From Microbacterium sp. (GTDB taxonomy: Bacteria; Actinomycetota; Actinomycetes; Actinomycetales; Microbacteriaceae): DNA of 64,000 nucleotides. The stretch spans positions 1 to 64,000 of the forward strand of contig JAGIAK010000003.1 in assembly GCA_017744855.1 (NCBI GenBank), written 5' to 3'. Both the position numbers and the translations under genes were made by a program. This document shows positions 8,495-16,467 of the stretch, piece after piece (the stretch's first letter is position 1; each line of letters begins with the position of its first letter). A model generated the notes under the pieces. The model was not told the DNA's origin. It saw nothing but the letters and a program-made list of their open reading frames with translations, and searched no databases.

Positions 8495-9667
8495 ATGAGT
8501 CCGATGGAGAGCACTGCGCCGGCACGGGGGAGCTACCGCACGGGACGCGAGCGCGTCGAGCGGATCCTCGATGCCGCCCACGGCGCCTTCATCTCCGGCG
8601 GATACCGGGCCTCATCGTTGCGTGACATCGCCAGGGCGGCAGGCATCTCCCACCCGGGGCTGCTGCGCTACTTCTCCTCCAAGGCCGAGATCCTCACGGC
8701 GCTCATCGAGCGCCTCGACGCGGAGAGCGCGGCCAGGTGGGACCTGTTCGCGAGCGAGGGCAGCGGCGAGATCACCCCGTCGATGATCGCCAAGGGCGGG
8801 CAGGAGGTCCCCGGCTGGGTCGAGCTCTTCACCGCGCTCCTCGGCGAGGCGACGAGCCCGTCGCACCCCGGACATCCGTTGATGCTCGCCCGGCGACAGG
8901 AGGGCGCCGCCCTCGGGATCGCAGGACTCGCGCGTCGCGGCGTCCCGTCGGCGGATGCCGAGCGTGCGCTGCGGTTGGTCGTCGCGGGCTGGGAGGGGCT
9001 GCAGATCCTCGCGCTCTACTTCCCCGCCGAGATCGACATCGTCGCCCACCTGGAGCGGCGCGAGGACCACCTGAACGAGGGCGCTCCCGTGCCGGAGCCC
9101 GATGCCGTCGCGCCGCCGGATCCGCACCCCGCTGGGGACCCGCCCTCGGCGTCCACCGCGGCCGCGGCGAGGCTTTACGCGCAGCACGGCTACTACGAGA
9201 CCTCGATGCAGGCGGTGGCCGACGAGGCCGGGATCACCCGCGCCGCGCTGATCCACATCGCCCCGACCAAGGAGGCCCTGCTGCACGCGGTGCTCCTCGA
9301 GCTCTTCGGGGCCTCGACCGACGGCGACGAGATCCTCGGCCTCGTGCACCGGCCGCGCTGGGTCACGGCCGCCGAGGTCGTGCTGCTGTGCGAGGCGACC
9401 GTGCCCTCGCATCCGGCGCATCCCTTCTTCCGCGCGCGGCTCGCCGCGGCGAGGTCCTCGGTCGCGGAGATCCTCGTGGGCGAGGGTGCGGAGGCGCCGC
9501 ACGACGACGCCGACTGGATCGTCGCCTCGTGCCTCGGCATCCTCATCGCCTGGCTGTACGAGCCAGAGCGCGTCGACCCGGCCGAGATGCTCGCCGGGGC
9601 TCTGGCGTGGACGCGCCCGGCAGCCGACGCGGCGCATGACCGCCGGGACAAGCCCGGCGGCCGGTAG
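8495..9667 (+). CDS. Tandem (double) TetR-family regulator
   Basis: A 390-residue protein with two complete TetR-type units in one chain, against about 200 residues for an ordinary TetR. The first DNA-binding domain spans about residues 15-65 (helix-turn-helix around RDIARAAGISHPGLLRYF). The second spans about 215-265 (QAVADEAGITRAALIHI). The ligand domains also match each other: EATSPSHPGHPLMLARR in the first half recurs as EATVPSHPAHPFFRARL in the second, showing internal duplication or fusion. Start ATG 8495 (GGAGA just upstream); a TTG at 8471 would add eight residues. Divergent from the glycoside operon and probably its repressor, sensing a sugar or sugar derivative. Ligand unknown. Confidence 0.85.
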   Translation: MSPMESTAPARGSYRTGRERVERILDAAHGAFISGGYRASSLRDIARAAGISHPGLLRYFSSKAEILTALIERLDAESAARWDLFASEGSGEITPSMIAKGGQEVPGWVELFTALLGEATSPSHPGHPLMLARRQEGAALGIAGLARRGVPSADAERALRLVVAGWEGLQILALYFPAEIDIVAHLERREDHLNEGAPVPEPDAVAPPDPHPAGDPPSASTAAAARLYAQHGYYETSMQAVADEAGITRAALIHIAPTKEALLHAVLLELFGASTDGDEILGLVHRPRWVTAAEVVLLCEATVPSHPAHPFFRARLAAARSSVAEILVGEGAEAPHDDADWIVASCLGILIAWLYEPERVDPAEMLAGALAWTRPAADAAHDRRDKPGGR

Positions 9668-9691
9668 CGGCTCTCGTCGTCGCCGCGCGCG

Positions 9692-11083
9692 TCAGGGGCG
9701 TGGCGAGAGCCGCGCGGAGAGCACGACGGCGGCCAGGGCGATCACCGTCGTCAGGAGCAGCACGGCCGCGAACGGGTCCATCAGCCGAGCCGCTCCGGTG
9801 AAGAGCAGCCCGGTGACGGCGAGGGTCAGTGCGCTGCCGAAGGAGTCGGTCACCGTCATGGCCGCGCTGTTGAACCCCTGGTTCTCCGGCGTCGACCAGG
9901 CGAGGGTCAGCGCGCTGCTACGCGGGCTCAGCAGTCCCATGCCCGATCCCGCCACGATCCAGGCGATCACGACGAGCACGGGGCCGACGGCGAACACCAC
10001 CGCCGCCAGCGAGAGCGCCGTCCCGGCGAACACGAGGCCCGCGCCGACGCGCATCGCGGTGATGCTCGACAGCCGCGTACCCCAGCGGCCCTGCAGGCCG
10101 GCGGTGGCCGACCAGGCCAGTGCGCCTCCCGTCAGGGCGAGCCCGGCGAGCAGCGGCGACAGGCCGTCGCGCTCGGTGAGCAGATAGGGAACGTAGACCT
10201 GCGCGCCGAAGAACGCGCCGGCCGCGAGACCGCGGACCAGCAGCACCGAGGGCAGTCCCCGCACGGCGCGCAGGGCGCCGCGGGGCAGCAGGGGGCGCAC
10301 GGAGACCAGCGCCACGGCGATCGCGACGGCGGCGAGCGCCGCGCCGACGTCGGGCAGTTCGCCGAGGACGTTGAGGGCGAGGATCGAGAGCGCGGCGAGG
10401 ACGGACCAGCCGATCCTGCCCAGAGCCCACGGGGCGGGTGAGTGCGGAGCGTCGCGGTCGAGTCCGCGCAGTGCCGGGATCACCATGATCAGCGCCGGCA
10501 CCACGAGCATGGCCACACCGAGGAACACCCAGTTCCAGCTCCAGATCTCGGTGACGGCCCCGGCGACGGTCGGGCCGATCAGCGACGGCACCACCCAGGC
10601 CGCGGCGAAGCCGGCGAACATGGCGGGATGCAGGTCGCCGGGGTAGACGCGTGCCACCACGACGTACAGCGCGACGATCAGCGCGCCGCTGCCCAAGCCC
10701 TGCGCGAACCGCCCGGCGACGAGCACCTCCATGGTCGGGGCGAGTCCGGCGATGAGCAGACCTGCGACGAACACGGCGACGGCGGTGTAGAGCGGCGGCA
10801 CGGGCCCCCGCCGATCGGACCAGTTGCCGGCGATCACCATGCCGATGACGCCCGTCGCCAGCGGTCCCGCGAACGCGAGGGCGTAGAGCCGGTCGCCGTG
10901 GAGGTCGAGGCTCACCGCGGGCATCGCGGTGGTCACGGCGAGGGACTCGAACGCTCCGAGGAAGACCAGGGCGCACGCGCCGATGGTGATCCACAGGAAG
11001 CGGCCGCTCAGGATGTGCGGGGCGCGGGAGGCCGGTGCGATCGTCGGCGTGGAGCCGGTCGACGTCTCGGTGTCAGAGGTCAT
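9692..11083 (-). CDS. MFS transporter, probable multidrug/redox-drug exporter under SoxR control
   Basis: A 463-residue major-facilitator protein with 12-14 membrane helices. The loop motif GNWSDRRGP after helix 2 and the GFAAAWVVPSLIGPTVAG segment fit proton-driven drug exporters. The start is placed at ATG 11083 rather than GTG 11089, because the -10 box (11096-11091) lies exactly 7 nt from it, giving a leaderless mRNA. The promoter contains a SoxR-type box, so the gene is probably induced by redox-cycling compounds such as phenazines or quinones. It is convergent with the tandem TetR gene (24 bp between stops). Substrate unknown. Confidence 0.85.
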   Translation of the reverse strand: MTSDTETSTGSTPTIAPASRAPHILSGRFLWITIGACALVFLGAFESLAVTTAMPAVSLDLHGDRLYALAFAGPLATGVIGMVIAGNWSDRRGPVPPLYTAVAVFVAGLLIAGLAPTMEVLVAGRFAQGLGSGALIVALYVVVARVYPGDLHPAMFAGFAAAWVVPSLIGPTVAGAVTEIWSWNWVFLGVAMLVVPALIMVIPALRGLDRDAPHSPAPWALGRIGWSVLAALSILALNVLGELPDVGAALAAVAIAVALVSVRPLLPRGALRAVRGLPSVLLVRGLAAGAFFGAQVYVPYLLTERDGLSPLLAGLALTGGALAWSATAGLQGRWGTRLSSITAMRVGAGLVFAGTALSLAAVVFAVGPVLVVIAWIVAGSGMGLLSPRSSALTLAWSTPENQGFNSAAMTVTDSFGSALTLAVTGLLFTGAARLMDPFAAVLLLTTVIALAAVVLSARLSPRP

Positions 11084-11090
11084 GGACACG

Positions 11091-11121
11091 ACCGTAGAAC
11101 CTCAACTTCACTTGAGGTCAA
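11091..11121 (-). promoter_or_regulatory. SoxR-type promoter with 19-bp spacer
   Basis: On the minus strand, TTGACC (11121-11116) and TACGGT (11096-11091) are 19 bp apart, the long spacer typical of MerR-family promoters. The -35/spacer region carries the perfect inverted repeat ACCTCAA-N6-TTGAGGT (11099-11118). This is almost identical to the known SoxR box CCTCAAG-N4-CTTGAGG of the E. coli soxS promoter. The start codon lies 7 nt beyond the -10 box. No SoxR gene is in the window. Confidence 0.85.
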
Positions 11122-11219
11122 GAGGCGATCCGTCTCGTCTCCGGATCATCCCCACGAGGTACGCGGGATCACCCCTCAGGCCGACGACGCCACCCGGTCC
11201 CGCGCGGGAGGCTGGAGGC

Positions 11220-11669
11220 ATGAACACGCGCCCCGTCGTCCGAGCCCTTGCGCTCGGTGCACTCCTCGTCCCCGCCGCCCTCCTCGCCACGGGGTGCTCC
11301 TCGCTGGTCGACCGGGTGCTCTACAAGGAGAACCACTTCTCGTTCGACGACAGGGCCGCCCTCGAGAAGGGCCTGGAGCAGGACGTGCCGTGGGTGCCGG
11401 CCGATGCGACGCACATCACGGGCACCGTGTCGACGGATGCCACGAACGGCGCCGTGCTGCTGCGCAGCGACGCCGACCTCGACCCGGAGATGTGCGCCGA
11501 GACGACGCGCCTGTCGGCTCCGGTCTACGCCCTGGACGGCGCTCCCGACGTCTTCGAGAGGGACACCGTCTACGCCTGCGGCGAGTGGGCCGTCGTGGCC
11601 ACCGACGACGGCTGGCTGGGGTGGACGCCGAACCACCCCGACGAGGCCGCCGTCTCTCCGGCCGGCTGA
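11220..11669 (+). CDS. Small secreted lipoprotein, unknown function
   Basis: A 149-residue protein with a signal peptide (Arg-rich start, hydrophobic core) ending in LLATGC, so Cys26 is the likely lipidated residue after signal peptidase II cleavage. The mature part of about 124 residues is acidic, with two further Cys that could pair (in DPEMCAET and VYACGEW). Start ATG 11220 with GGAGG just upstream. No domain recognised. Nearest neighbours (SoxR-controlled exporter, hypothetical protein) give no clear functional hint. Confidence 0.75.
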   Translation: MNTRPVVRALALGALLVPAALLATGCSSLVDRVLYKENHFSFDDRAALEKGLEQDVPWVPADATHITGTVSTDATNGAVLLRSDADLDPEMCAETTRLSAPVYALDGAPDVFERDTVYACGEWAVVATDDGWLGWTPNHPDEAAVSPAG

Positions 11670-11739
11670 TCGCTGCGCGGCATCCGCCCCGGGCCCCCGG
11701 GTCTATGCTGACCGTACGTCGTCGACAGGGGAGGGTCGC

Positions 11740-12183
11740 ATGTTCGGTTCGAAGAAGAAGCTCGAAGACCTGATGGAGCAGCTCAGGCCCGACCTGACGC
11801 GGGAGGCGCTCGGCGTCGGACCCGAGTTCCCCGGCGTCGCCCCGAACCCCGTCCTGAGCAGCGCAGCGCGGCGGCGCAACGCCGAGCTGCGTACCGGCGA
11901 GCTGGCGATCGGGCGGCTGGTCGACTGGCGGGAGGTCAGCAGCGATGGCGGTGTCCGCGTCGTGCTGATGCTCGACGTGGACACGGTGGGCGGCGTCTCG
12001 TTCCGCGGGATCGCCGACGAGAGCCTCACCGTCACCGAACTCGTCCGGCTCGCGCCGGGCCAGCTGTTCCCGGTGCGTCATCGTCCAGCGGTCAGGGACC
12101 ACTACGTCGCCGTCGCCAGAGACGTCGGAGCCGAGCAGACCCAGGCCCTCGTGGCCGAGATCGCCCGTCGCGCGACAGCCTGA
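11740..12183 (+). CDS. Hypothetical protein
   Basis: A 147-residue soluble protein starting MFGSKKKLEDLMEQL. It has a helical, charged N-terminal segment and then a compact beta-rich region (about 50-130) without Cys or membrane segment. ATG 11740 follows GGGGAGGG. A TATGCT box at 11704-11709 could be its -10 element. It ends 24 bp before the stop of mogA on the other strand. I do not recognise the family. Confidence 0.65.
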   Translation: MFGSKKKLEDLMEQLRPDLTREALGVGPEFPGVAPNPVLSSAARRRNAELRTGELAIGRLVDWREVSSDGGVRVVLMLDVDTVGGVSFRGIADESLTVTELVRLAPGQLFPVRHRPAVRDHYVAVARDVGAEQTQALVAEIARRATA

Positions 12184-12207
12184 CCGGCCGTTCCGCGGGA
12201 GAGCGGG

Positions 12208-12687
12208 CTATCGGGCCCCGTGATCCCCGGCGCCCGCGATCTGCGCGATGGCGTGATCGAGGATGCCGTCGAGCACGGCGAGCCCGTCGCGCACGCCGCC
12301 GCTGGAGCCGGGCAGGTTCATCACGAGCGTGCGCCCAGCCACCCCGGCGAAGGCCCGGCTCAGCACGGCCGTCGGCGTCACCGCGGTTCCCCGTCGCCGC
12401 ACTTCCTCGGCGATGCCGGGCAGCTCCGCGTCGAGCAGCGCCCGCGTGGCCTCGGGGGTGCGGTCGTCGGGGGAGACGCCTGTGCCCCCGGTGGTGAGCA
12501 GCACGGACGGGTGTTCGGCGAGCAGTCGTGCCAGAGTCTCGCCGACCTCGGCATCCGGGGTCACCTCGAGGGTCACCTCGAAGCCGCGCTCGCGCAGCCA
12601 GGCCGAGATCACGGGGCCCGTGCGGTCCTCGTACACGCCGGCGGCCGCACGCGTGGAGACCACGAGCACGGTCGCGGAGCGGGTCAC
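12208..12687 (-). CDS. mogA: MogA/MoaB-family molybdopterin adenylyltransferase
   Basis: A 159-residue MogA/MoaB-like protein. It adenylylates molybdopterin before MoeA inserts molybdate. The family signature TTGGTGVSPDD (about residues 65-75) and the later LPGSSGG loop form the nucleotide and pterin pocket. GTG 12687 is chosen because it overlaps the moaC stop (GTGA); the open frame upstream is a shadow of moaC. It is the last gene of the leftward moaD-moeA-moaC-mogA operon. Confidence 0.9.
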   Translation of the reverse strand: MTRSATVLVVSTRAAAGVYEDRTGPVISAWLRERGFEVTLEVTPDAEVGETLARLLAEHPSVLLTTGGTGVSPDDRTPEATRALLDAELPGIAEEVRRRGTAVTPTAVLSRAFAGVAGRTLVMNLPGSSGGVRDGLAVLDGILDHAIAQIAGAGDHGAR

Positions 12688-13154
12688 GGCCGTGACCAGT
12701 CGCCGCTCTTGCCGCCCGACTTGGCGAGCACGAGCACGTCGGTGATGACGGCGTTCTTGTCGACCGCCTTGATCATGTCGTAGAGCGTGAGCGCCGAGAT
12801 GCTGGCCGCGGTGAGCGCCTCCATCTCGACCCCCGTCACCCCGTTGGTGACGGCGGTCGCGACGATGCGCACCCTGTCGTGCTGCGGTTCGAGGTCGACG
12901 GAGAGCTTCGTCAGCGGCAGCGGGTGGCACAGCGGGATCAGCGTCGACGTCTGCTTGGCCCCCATGATGCCGGCGAGTCGGGCGGTGCCCAGCGCCTCGC
13001 CCTTGGGCAGCGAGCCGTCGGCGATCTTCGCGACCACCTCCGGCGTCGTCACGAGCACGGCCTGGGCCGATGCCTCGCGTCTGGTCACCTTCTTGTCGGT
13101 GACGTCGACCATGTGCGCGGACCCGTCAGCGCGCAGATGCGACAGCTCAGTCAT
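12684..13154 (-). CDS. moaC: Cyclic pyranopterin monophosphate synthase MoaC
   Basis: A 156-residue MoaC. Together with MoaA it converts GTP to cyclic pyranopterin monophosphate, the first step of molybdenum cofactor synthesis. Conserved family segments are present: MVDVTDKKVTRREA, GTARLAGIMGAKQTS, LIPLCHPLPL and GVEMEALTA, the last two including the catalytic and hexamer-interface residues. ATG 13154 overlaps the moeA stop by eight bases. The gene is translationally coupled to mogA downstream. Confidence 0.95.
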   Translation of the reverse strand: MTELSHLRADGSAHMVDVTDKKVTRREASAQAVLVTTPEVVAKIADGSLPKGEALGTARLAGIMGAKQTSTLIPLCHPLPLTKLSVDLEPQHDRVRIVATAVTNGVTGVEMEALTAASISALTLYDMIKAVDKNAVITDVLVLAKSGGKSGDWSRP

Positions 13155-14421
13155 CGATCCTCCATACCTCGATCTCCGCTCCCGCGGGAAGGGCGCCGAC
13201 GCCGATCGGCACATGGGCGAGCACGGTCGCCCGTGCGTAGTCGTGCAGCAGGTGCGAGCCGGGGGCGCCGACCTCGACGGTGCCGTCGTCGTGCAGCACA
13301 CCGCGCCTGACCTGGTGCTTCGCGACCGGCGACTCGATCCCGACGGCGAGCGGAACGTGCAGCGCCGAGCGGTGTGCGCGCAGTCCCGCCGCGCGGCGCA
13401 GCAGCGGCCGCAGGAACATCTCGAACGACAGCAGCGCCGACACCGGGTTGCCGGGGAACGCGACCACGGGCAGCGTGGGCAGTCCATCGCGATCGATGGC
13501 GCCGAGCCCCTGGGGGCCTCCCGGCTGCATCGCGACGTGGCCGAAGCGCACCCCGCGCGGCTCGAGTGCGTCGCGTACGACCTCGAACGCCCCGGCGCTG
13601 ACGCCACCGGTCGTGATCAGCAGGTCGACGTCGGGGTGGGCGGCGATCGTGGCGTCGAGCGCGGCGGCGTCGTCCGGCGCGAACGCGCACGCGACCTCGG
13701 CACCGCAGTCGACGAGGGATGCCGCCAGCGACGCGGTGTTCGCGTCGTGGATCTGACCGGAAGCGAGCGCCTCTCCCGGCGGCCGCAGCTCGTGCCCCGT
13801 GGAGATCAGCAGCACGCGCAGCCGCGGCCGCACGGCGGCCTCGGTGATGCCGACAGCGGCGAGGGTCGCGAGCTGCGCGGGGCCGAGGCGGGTGCCGGCC
13901 GGCAGCAGCAGTGCGCCGGCGGCGACGTCGCTCCCCGCATCTCGCACGAACGTCTTCGGGGCGACCGGGGCGGAGAACGCCACGGCGGCGTCTGGATCGG
14001 CATCCGCACCCGCTGCGCCGATGCCGACGAACCGCGGGGGATCGACGATCTCGATGGGCACGACGGCGTCGGCGCCGACGGGCACCGCTGCGCCGGTCAT
14101 CACCGGGGTCGCCGTGCCGGGGACGTGCTCCCCTGCCGCGTCTCCCGCGGCGCGGACACGGCCGATCGGGAGGCGGACGGGCATCGATGCGGTCGCGTCG
14201 GCGATGTCGGAGGCGCGAACGGCGTACCCGTCCATCTGCGAGTTCGTGAACGGGGGCACCTGGAGGGGGCTGTGCACGTCGGCGGCGAGCACGCGTCCGA
14301 GCGCCGGTCCTCCGGGATGCAGTGCCACGGTCTCCATGCGCTCGACGTCGCAGAGGGACTGGAGCGCAGGCTCGACCTGGTCGGCGACGTGCGCCGCGTG
14401 TTGGGCGGGGGTGGTGGTCAC
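13147..14421 (-). CDS. moeA: Molybdopterin molybdenumtransferase MoeA
   Basis: A 424-residue MoeA that inserts molybdate into adenylylated molybdopterin. The early segment PPFTNSQMDGYAVRASD is the typical domain-I motif. The central MogA-like domain shows TTGGVSAG and PGNPVSALLSFE. The C-terminal beta domain (from about 350) closes the protein. GTG 14421 lies four bases after the moaD stop, and the gene overlaps moaC by eight bases. The order moaD-moeA-moaC-mogA makes a compact cofactor operon. Confidence 0.94.
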   Translation of the reverse strand: MTTTPAQHAAHVADQVEPALQSLCDVERMETVALHPGGPALGRVLAADVHSPLQVPPFTNSQMDGYAVRASDIADATASMPVRLPIGRVRAAGDAAGEHVPGTATPVMTGAAVPVGADAVVPIEIVDPPRFVGIGAAGADADPDAAVAFSAPVAPKTFVRDAGSDVAAGALLLPAGTRLGPAQLATLAAVGITEAAVRPRLRVLLISTGHELRPPGEALASGQIHDANTASLAASLVDCGAEVACAFAPDDAAALDATIAAHPDVDLLITTGGVSAGAFEVVRDALEPRGVRFGHVAMQPGGPQGLGAIDRDGLPTLPVVAFPGNPVSALLSFEMFLRPLLRRAAGLRAHRSALHVPLAVGIESPVAKHQVRRGVLHDDGTVEVGAPGSHLLHDYARATVLAHVPIGVGALPAGAEIEVWRIDD

Positions 14422-14425
14422 GGCG

Positions 14426-14674
14426 TCACCCTCCCGCGAACGGGGGCAGGATGTCGACGCGTTCGCCCACCGGCAGGGAGAGGTCCCGGCGCACGACGCC
14501 GTCGACGAGGAACGAGCCGGAGCGCAGCACGCGCGACATGGGGTCGCCGTAGGCGGCGAGCAGCGCGTCCTTCAGGCTGCCGAGGGTCTGCCCGGCGCCG
14601 AGGTCGAGCCGCTCCTCCTCGCGTCCCGCGGCCTCGGAGGCCGCGGCGAAGTACCGCACCGTCACGATCGCCAT
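14426..14674 (-). CDS. moaD: Molybdopterin synthase small subunit MoaD
   Basis: An 82-residue ubiquitin-like sulfur carrier ending in Gly-Gly (LPPFAGG), which is adenylylated by MoeB and then thiocarboxylated. FAAASEAAG near the start is typical of MoaD. ATG 14674 is preferred, with AGGAT upstream; an alternative ATG at 14683 adds three residues. First gene of the leftward cofactor operon and divergent from moeB. A motif shared with the mod promoter lies in the gap (14728-14743). Confidence 0.92.
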   Translation of the reverse strand: MAIVTVRYFAAASEAAGREEERLDLGAGQTLGSLKDALLAAYGDPMSRVLRSGSFLVDGVVRRDLSLPVGERVDILPPFAGG

Positions 14675-14727
14675 GCCGATCATCCTAGTCCCGGCCCGCG
14701 CCACAGCATCGCTCTCCGGAAGATCGC

Positions 14728-14743
14728 ATCCGCATCATGGAAT
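14728..14743. promoter_or_regulatory. Candidate molybdenum-regulon operator between moaD and moeB
   Basis: ATCCGCATCATGGAAT matches TTTCGCATCACGGAAT of the mod promoter (20800-20815) at 13 of 16 positions. It lies in the divergent moaD/moeB gap, where a regulator could act on both. The assignment rests only on similarity within this window. Confidence 0.5.
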
Positions 14744-14773
14744 CAGGAGACCCCCGATGTCGACGCCTGGACG

Positions 14774-14779
14774 TAGACT
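14774..14779 (+). promoter_or_regulatory. -10 box of a likely leaderless moeB mRNA
   Basis: TAGACT is followed by exactly 7 nt and then ATG 14787. The same spacing is seen at the SoxR-controlled exporter and the mod regulator. A clear -35 box is not visible. Confidence 0.45.
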
Positions 14780-14786
14780 TGCGGCC

Positions 14787-16046
14787 ATGCTCCCGCTCAT
14801 CGAACCGGGGCCGGCGCTGGAGCCGGACCGCATCGCGCGTTACAGCCGTCAGCTCATGCTACCCGGCTTCGGCGAGCCGGCGCAGCGTCGTCTGGCGGCG
14901 GCGCGGGTGCTCGTGATCGGTGCCGGCGGACTCGGCAGCGCCCTCGTGCCCGTGCTCGCGGGGGCGGGCATCGGCACCATCGGGGTCGCCGACGACGACC
15001 TCGTCGAGGTCTCCAACCTGCACAGGCAGCTCAGCCACGGCGTCGCCGACATCGGGCGGGCCAAGGTCGACTCGCTGCGCGACACCGTGGCGGCGATCGA
15101 TCCCGCGTGCACGGTGATCGCTCACCGGGAGCGCGTGATCGCGGCGAACCTTCCCGCCCTGCTCGACGGCTACGATCTGCTCGTCGACGGCAGCGACAAC
15201 TTCGCCACCCGCTACCTCGCCAACGACGCGGCGGAGCTTGCCGGAAAGCCCCTGGTGTGGGGCTCGATCCTTCGCTTCCACGGACAGGTCGGCGTCGCAT
15301 GGGCCGGCCGCGGCCCGACCTTCCGCGACCTGTTCCCCGCGCCGCCGCCCGCCGACGAGACGCTGTCGTGCGAGCTCGGCGGGGTGCTGCCGAGCCTGTG
15401 CACGGCGATCGGCTCGCTCATGGCGACCGAGGTCGTCAAGCTCGTGTGCGGCATCGGCGAACCGCTGATCGGCCGGGTGCTGTTCTACGACGCGCTGACC
15501 GCGCGCACCAGGGAGATCGGCTACGAGGCCGACGAGAGCCGCCCGGCGCTCACCGGGCTCGACGACTACGAGGCGCTGTGCGGTACGGCGCCCGATCCCA
15601 CGCAGTCGATCTCCGCGGCGGAGCTGCTGCGTCGTCGCCGGGCGGGGGAGCGGATGCTACTGCTCGACGTGCGCGAGCCGCACGAGGCCGCCGCACGCCG
15701 CATCCCCGATTCTGTGCTGTTTCCGGTCGGGCGCATCGACGCGGGCGAGGTCCCTGACGCGCTGCAGGAGTCGGATGCCGTGGGTGCCCCGGACGCGGCG
15801 CCGACCGTCGTCGTCTACTGCGAGCAGGACCCCCGTTCCCGGCGCGCGGCCGCAGCGCTGCGCGACCGCGGTGTGGATGCAGTCCACGTCGTCGGCGGCA
15901 TCCGCGCCTTCGTCGCCCTCGGCGGCGACGTCGAGGGCGAGGCCGCAGTCGGGAGCGTGCCCGCAGCAGCCGCTGCCTCCGTGGTGCCCGCGTCGCCCGC
16001 GGAGAACGCGTCGATCCCCGCGCTTGTCGAGAAGGAGCCCGCATGA
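14787..16046 (+). CDS. moeB: MoeB/ThiF-type adenylyltransferase with C-terminal rhodanese domain
   Basis: A 419-residue E1-like enzyme that adenylylates the C-terminus of MoaD. The nucleotide-binding GAGGLGS (about residues 49-55), a conserved Asp in DGSDNFATRYL and the NLHRQ segment fit MoeB/ThiF. From about residue 270 a rhodanese domain follows with the active-site loop YCEQDPRS, so the protein may also supply sulfur to form the thiocarboxylate. I see no CxxC zinc pairs as in E. coli MoeB. ATG 14787 is chosen from the leaderless -10 spacing and family length. ATG 14757, with AGGAGA upstream, would add ten residues and is the alternative. It overlaps moaE by four bases. Confidence 0.88.
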   Translation: MLPLIEPGPALEPDRIARYSRQLMLPGFGEPAQRRLAAARVLVIGAGGLGSALVPVLAGAGIGTIGVADDDLVEVSNLHRQLSHGVADIGRAKVDSLRDTVAAIDPACTVIAHRERVIAANLPALLDGYDLLVDGSDNFATRYLANDAAELAGKPLVWGSILRFHGQVGVAWAGRGPTFRDLFPAPPPADETLSCELGGVLPSLCTAIGSLMATEVVKLVCGIGEPLIGRVLFYDALTARTREIGYEADESRPALTGLDDYEALCGTAPDPTQSISAAELLRRRRAGERMLLLDVREPHEAAARRIPDSVLFPVGRIDAGEVPDALQESDAVGAPDAAPTVVVYCEQDPRSRRAAAALRDRGVDAVHVVGGIRAFVALGGDVEGEAAVGSVPAAAAASVVPASPAENASIPALVEKEPA

Positions 16047-16450
16047 GCCTCGCCCTGATCACCGACGAGCCGATCGACGAGGCCGCCGTGCGGGCGGCTG
16101 TCGGCGGCGATGCCGACGGCGCCGTCGTGATGTTCTGCGGGGTCGTGCGCGACCACGACGGCGGCCGCGCGGTGCGCGCTCTCGACTACCGCGGCCATCC
16201 CGACGCCGAACGCTTCCTGCGCGACATCGTCGACCGCGTGTCTGCCGACACCGGCCTGCGCATCGCCGCCGCCCACCGCGTGGGCGACCTCCGCATCGGC
16301 GACATAGCCCTGTTCGCCGCGGCATCCGCCGGTCACCGCGCCGAGGCCTTCGCCGCCTGTGAGCGCCTGGTCGAGGAGATCAAGGCCGGCGTGCCGATCT
16401 GGAAACGCCAGCACTACGACGACGGCGTCTCGGAGTGGGTAGGGCTCTGA
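16043..16450 (+). CDS. moaE: Molybdopterin synthase large subunit MoaE
   Basis: A 135-residue MoaE, which with MoaD converts cyclic pyranopterin monophosphate to molybdopterin. The catalytic Lys lies in the conserved EEIKAGVPIWKRQ segment near the end; GVVRDHDGG and the HRVGDLRIGD segment are also typical. The ATG overlaps the moeB stop (ATGA). It ends 17 bp from the stop of moaA on the opposite strand. Confidence 0.94.
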   Translation: MSLALITDEPIDEAAVRAAVGGDADGAVVMFCGVVRDHDGGRAVRALDYRGHPDAERFLRDIVDRVSADTGLRIAAAHRVGDLRIGDIALFAAASAGHRAEAFAACERLVEEIKAGVPIWKRQHYDDGVSEWVGL

Positions 16451-16467
16451 GCCCGTCCGGCCGGCGC

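Noticed and set aside
12688-12930. Extended MogA start at 12930
   Set aside because: The extra residues are moaC read in another frame; the GTGA overlap at 12687 fits operon coupling.
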